A stretch of DNA of 16,134 bases. Origin: Flavobacterium sp. (lineage in GTDB: Bacteria > Bacteroidota > Bacteroidia > Flavobacteriales > Flavobacteriaceae). A model generated the notes under the pieces. That model was not told the DNA's origin. It worked only from the letters and a program-made list of their open reading frames with translations, and did not search any database. The stretch is taken from contig JAHEBK010000008.1 in the NCBI GenBank assembly GCA_024642295.1, positions 1-16,134 on the forward strand, in the 5' to 3' direction. The stretch's first letter is position 1; each line of letters begins with the position of its first letter. A program made the translations under genes and the position numbers. Positions 15,001-16,134 of this stretch are shown piece by piece.

Positions 15001-15032
15001 AGTCTAAAGTTGCAAAGTCAAAAGTCTTAAAG
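15001..15032. repeat. AAAGT iteration between hisF and hisIE
   Basis: AAAGT occurs at 15006-15010, 15014-15018 and 15021-15025, and AAAGA at 15029-15033, so units start every 7-8 bases; AGTC stands at both 15001-15004 and 15023-15026. On the coding strand it reads as repeated GACTTT/ACTTT. It fills most of the spacer between hisF and hisIE and looks like a short simple repeat. Similar ACTTT-rich spacers occur, from memory, in other flavobacteria. Confidence 0.5.
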
Positions 15033-15038
15033 ATAAAA

Positions 15039-15794
15039 CTAGATTCTGACTTCTATTTTATTATTTTTTAATTCCTTTTTCAAGGCTTTAATTTCGATTT
15101 CTTTAAAGTGAAAAACACTTGCTGCTAAGGCTGCATCAGCTTTTCCATCGATAAAAGTATCCGCAAAATGTTGCATATTCCCCGCTCCACCGGAAGCTAT
15201 AATTGGGATGTTCACTAAGCTTGATAATTTAGCCAAAGCCTCATTAGCAAAACCATTTTTGGTTCCGTCATGATTCATCGAAGTAAACAAGATTTCGCCT
15301 GCACCTCTTTGCTCCACTTCTTGAGCCCAATCAAATAATTTTATTTCAGTTGGTACTTTTCCACCAACTAAATGCACGATCCATTCACCATCAATTTGCT
15401 TGGCATCAATCGCCACTACTACACATTGACTTCCAAATTTTTGTGCCAAATCATTAATTAACTGCGGATTTTTTACCGCTGAAGAATTGATAGATACTTT
15501 ATCGGCTCCATTTTGCAACAAAACTTCAACGTCAGAAACAGCCGAAATTCCACCACCTACGGTAAACGGAATATTAATCGTAGCTGCTACTTTTCGAACT
15601 AAATCTACTAAAGTGCGTCGGCGTTCTTCTGTTGCAGATATGTCTAAAAACACCAATTCATCCGCTCCTTCATCCGAATATATTTTGGCTAATTCCACAG
15701 GATCACCAGCATCACGCAAATCTACAAAATTTACGCCTTTGACAGTTCTTCCATTTTTAATATCTAAGCAGGGTATGATTCTTTTTGTAAGCAT
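15039..15794 (-). CDS. hisF: Imidazole glycerol phosphate synthase, cyclase subunit
   Basis: HisF uses ammonia from HisH to turn PRFAR into imidazole glycerol phosphate and AICAR. The 251-residue TIM barrel begins [12 protein letters not shown], with catalytic Asp11 in CLDI and Asp130 in VVVAIDAK, both at the canonical positions. Phosphate-binding FTVGGGIS is at 77-84, and IIASGGAGN is followed by [19 protein letters not shown] near the C-terminus. Nothing is missing. It lies between hisA (98 bases upstream) and hisIE (44 bases downstream). Both gaps are filled by repeat-like sequence and are longer than usual for a tight operon. Confidence 0.97.
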   Translation of the reverse strand: MLTKRIIPCLDIKNGRTVKGVNFVDLRDAGDPVELAKIYSDEGADELVFLDISATEERRRTLVDLVRKVAATINIPFTVGGGISAVSDVEVLLQNGADKVSINSSAVKNPQLINDLAQKFGSQCVVVAIDAKQIDGEWIVHLVGGKVPTEIKLFDWAQEVEQRGAGEILFTSMNHDGTKNGFANEALAKLSSLVNIPIIASGGAGNMQHFADTFIDGKADAALAASVFHFKEIEIKALKKELKNNKIEVRI

Positions 15795-15807
15795 ATTTTC
15801 TTTATTA

Positions 15808-15885
15808 CACAGAGATTCACAGAGTTTTCACAGAGATACACAAAAATCTTAGCGAATCTTTGTGCTTTCTTTGTGAGTCTTTGCG
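15808..15885. repeat. Phased inverted repeat between hisA and hisF
   Basis: CACAGAG starts at 15808, 15818 and 15829; the near-complement CTTTGTG starts at 15858 and 15869, with CTTTGCG at 15879. The unit spacings are 10 and 11 on the left and 11 and 10 on the right, so the arms mirror each other. The 28-base arms (15808-15835 and 15858-15885) pair at 19 of 28 positions around a 22-base centre. It fills almost the whole 98-base gap between the two genes. It resembles CACAGAG/CTTTGTG-type intergenic repeats I recall from Bacteroidetes genomes. Transcribed, it would form a long hairpin inside the his mRNA. Confidence 0.75.
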
Positions 15886-15892
15886 AAACAAT

Positions 15893-16134
15893 CTATTTCT
15901 TTAAAATGTAATCCTCTAGTTGTTTCATCGAAATCCTTCCTTCATAAATTGCTTTTCCTATAATCGTTCCTTCGCAACCTATTTCAGCTAATTTAGGCAA
16001 TTCATCAAAAGTAGAAATTCCTCCTGAAGCGATTAATTTAATCTCGCCTTTCGACTCCGCTCGAGGTGACACACTCGAAGTGACTGTACATTGATTGATG
16101 AGTTTCTTATACAAATCAAAACTTGGGCCTTCAA
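15893..16134 (-). CDS. hisA: HisA (ProFAR isomerase), C-terminal part, with internal insertion
   Basis: This is the C-terminal 80 residues of the (beta-alpha)8 isomerase that converts ProFAR to PRFAR in histidine synthesis; the gene runs out of the window upstream. From the edge it reads [14 protein letters not shown] (end of strand 6 loop and helix 6), then [11 protein letters not shown] (strand 7 with the phosphate-binding GG), [21 protein letters not shown] (helix 7, strand 8 and its phosphate loop) and a terminal helix LEDYILKK. Between helix 6 and strand 7 stand about 14 extra residues, [14 protein letters not shown], which ordinary HisA lacks. They are encoded by the palindromic segment at 16046-16087 and keep the frame. 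A start in TTG at 16112 would be wrong: the protein clearly continues upstream. The conserved phosphate-binding elements after the insertion are intact, so the enzyme is probably still active. Confidence 0.9.
   Translation of the reverse strand, partial: EGPSFDLYKKLINQCTVTSSVSPRAESKGEIKLIASGGISTFDELPKLAEIGCEGTIIGKAIYEGRISMKQLEDYILKK
16046..16087. repeat. Palindrome-containing element inserted in frame within hisA
   Basis: This 42-base stretch is richer in G+C than its surroundings. It holds TCGA three times (16051, 16061, 16075), outer arms TTCGA (16050-16054) and TCGAA (16075-16079), and a central CTCGAG (16060-16065). TTCGACTCCGCTC followed by GTGACAC resembles, from memory, the very common dispersed intergenic repeat of Flavobacterium genomes. 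Its length is a multiple of three, so it adds 14 codons to hisA without a stop. Exact borders are inferred from the expected HisA alignment. Confidence 0.65.

Noticed and set aside
15808..15885. CRISPR array
   Set aside because: The units are only 7 bases, spacers are 3-4 bases, and the two halves face each other; it is an inverted repeat.
16112..16114. TTG at 16112 as the start of a small separate gene
   Set aside because: The frame continues to the window edge as EGPSFDL, the conserved HisA sequence upstream of helix 6.
15893..16134. hisA as a pseudogene broken by the repeat
   Set aside because: The inserted length is a multiple of three, adds no stop codon, and the conserved IASGG and IIGKAIYEG elements follow intact.

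Overview
The window looks like a chromosomal segment of a Flavobacterium-like member of the Bacteroidetes. It is AT-rich, spacers are A/T-dominated with few Shine-Dalgarno sequences, and two places match the Bacteroidetes promoter form TTG-N(16-19)-TAnnTTTG. Secreted proteins carry signal peptides ending near Ser/Ala-Gln, and the his order hisA-hisF-hisIE with fused hisIE fits the group. I see no tRNA, rRNA, CRISPR array, transposase or phage gene.

Layout. 1-777 (+) is the C-terminal part of a Bcr/CflA-type MFS drug exporter, cut by the window edge and closed by a hairpin at 787-816 shared with the convergent gene. 839-5739 (-) runs, in transcription order, as a DUF6155-like protein, a RadD-like SF2 helicase, a DEAD-box RNA helicase and a type II NADH dehydrogenase. 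5922-7150 holds three small housekeeping or unknown genes: a DUF3817 membrane protein (+), a hotdog acyl-CoA thioesterase (-) and an unrecognised protein (+). 7303-10641 (+) is the most interesting metabolic unit: a leader with alternative hairpins, a YbdK-type carboxylate-amine ligase, a class I glutamine amidotransferase-like protein and an ATP-grasp ligase-like protein. These are likely to work together on a small amide- or peptide-bonded metabolite whose identity the sequence does not give. 10643-14265 (-) holds a secreted DUF4240 protein, a short secreted M1 aminopeptidase and a CBM48-esterase. 14395-16134 (-) is the end of a histidine operon: hisA (cut by the window edge), hisF and hisIE, closed by a strong hairpin at 14332-14363.

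The most striking structure is in the his operon. Its two intergenic gaps hold two different repeat-like sequences: a 78-base inverted repeat with 10/11-base periodicity, and a short AAAGT iteration. hisA itself carries a GC-richer, palindrome-containing 42-base in-frame segment adding about 14 residues just before the conserved IASGG strand. This looks like a dispersed palindromic element inside a protein gene, placed where a TIM barrel should tolerate it.

The other lead is the YbdK / amidotransferase / ATP-grasp cluster. It has an attenuator-like leader, and its amidotransferase has an unusual nucleophile elbow.
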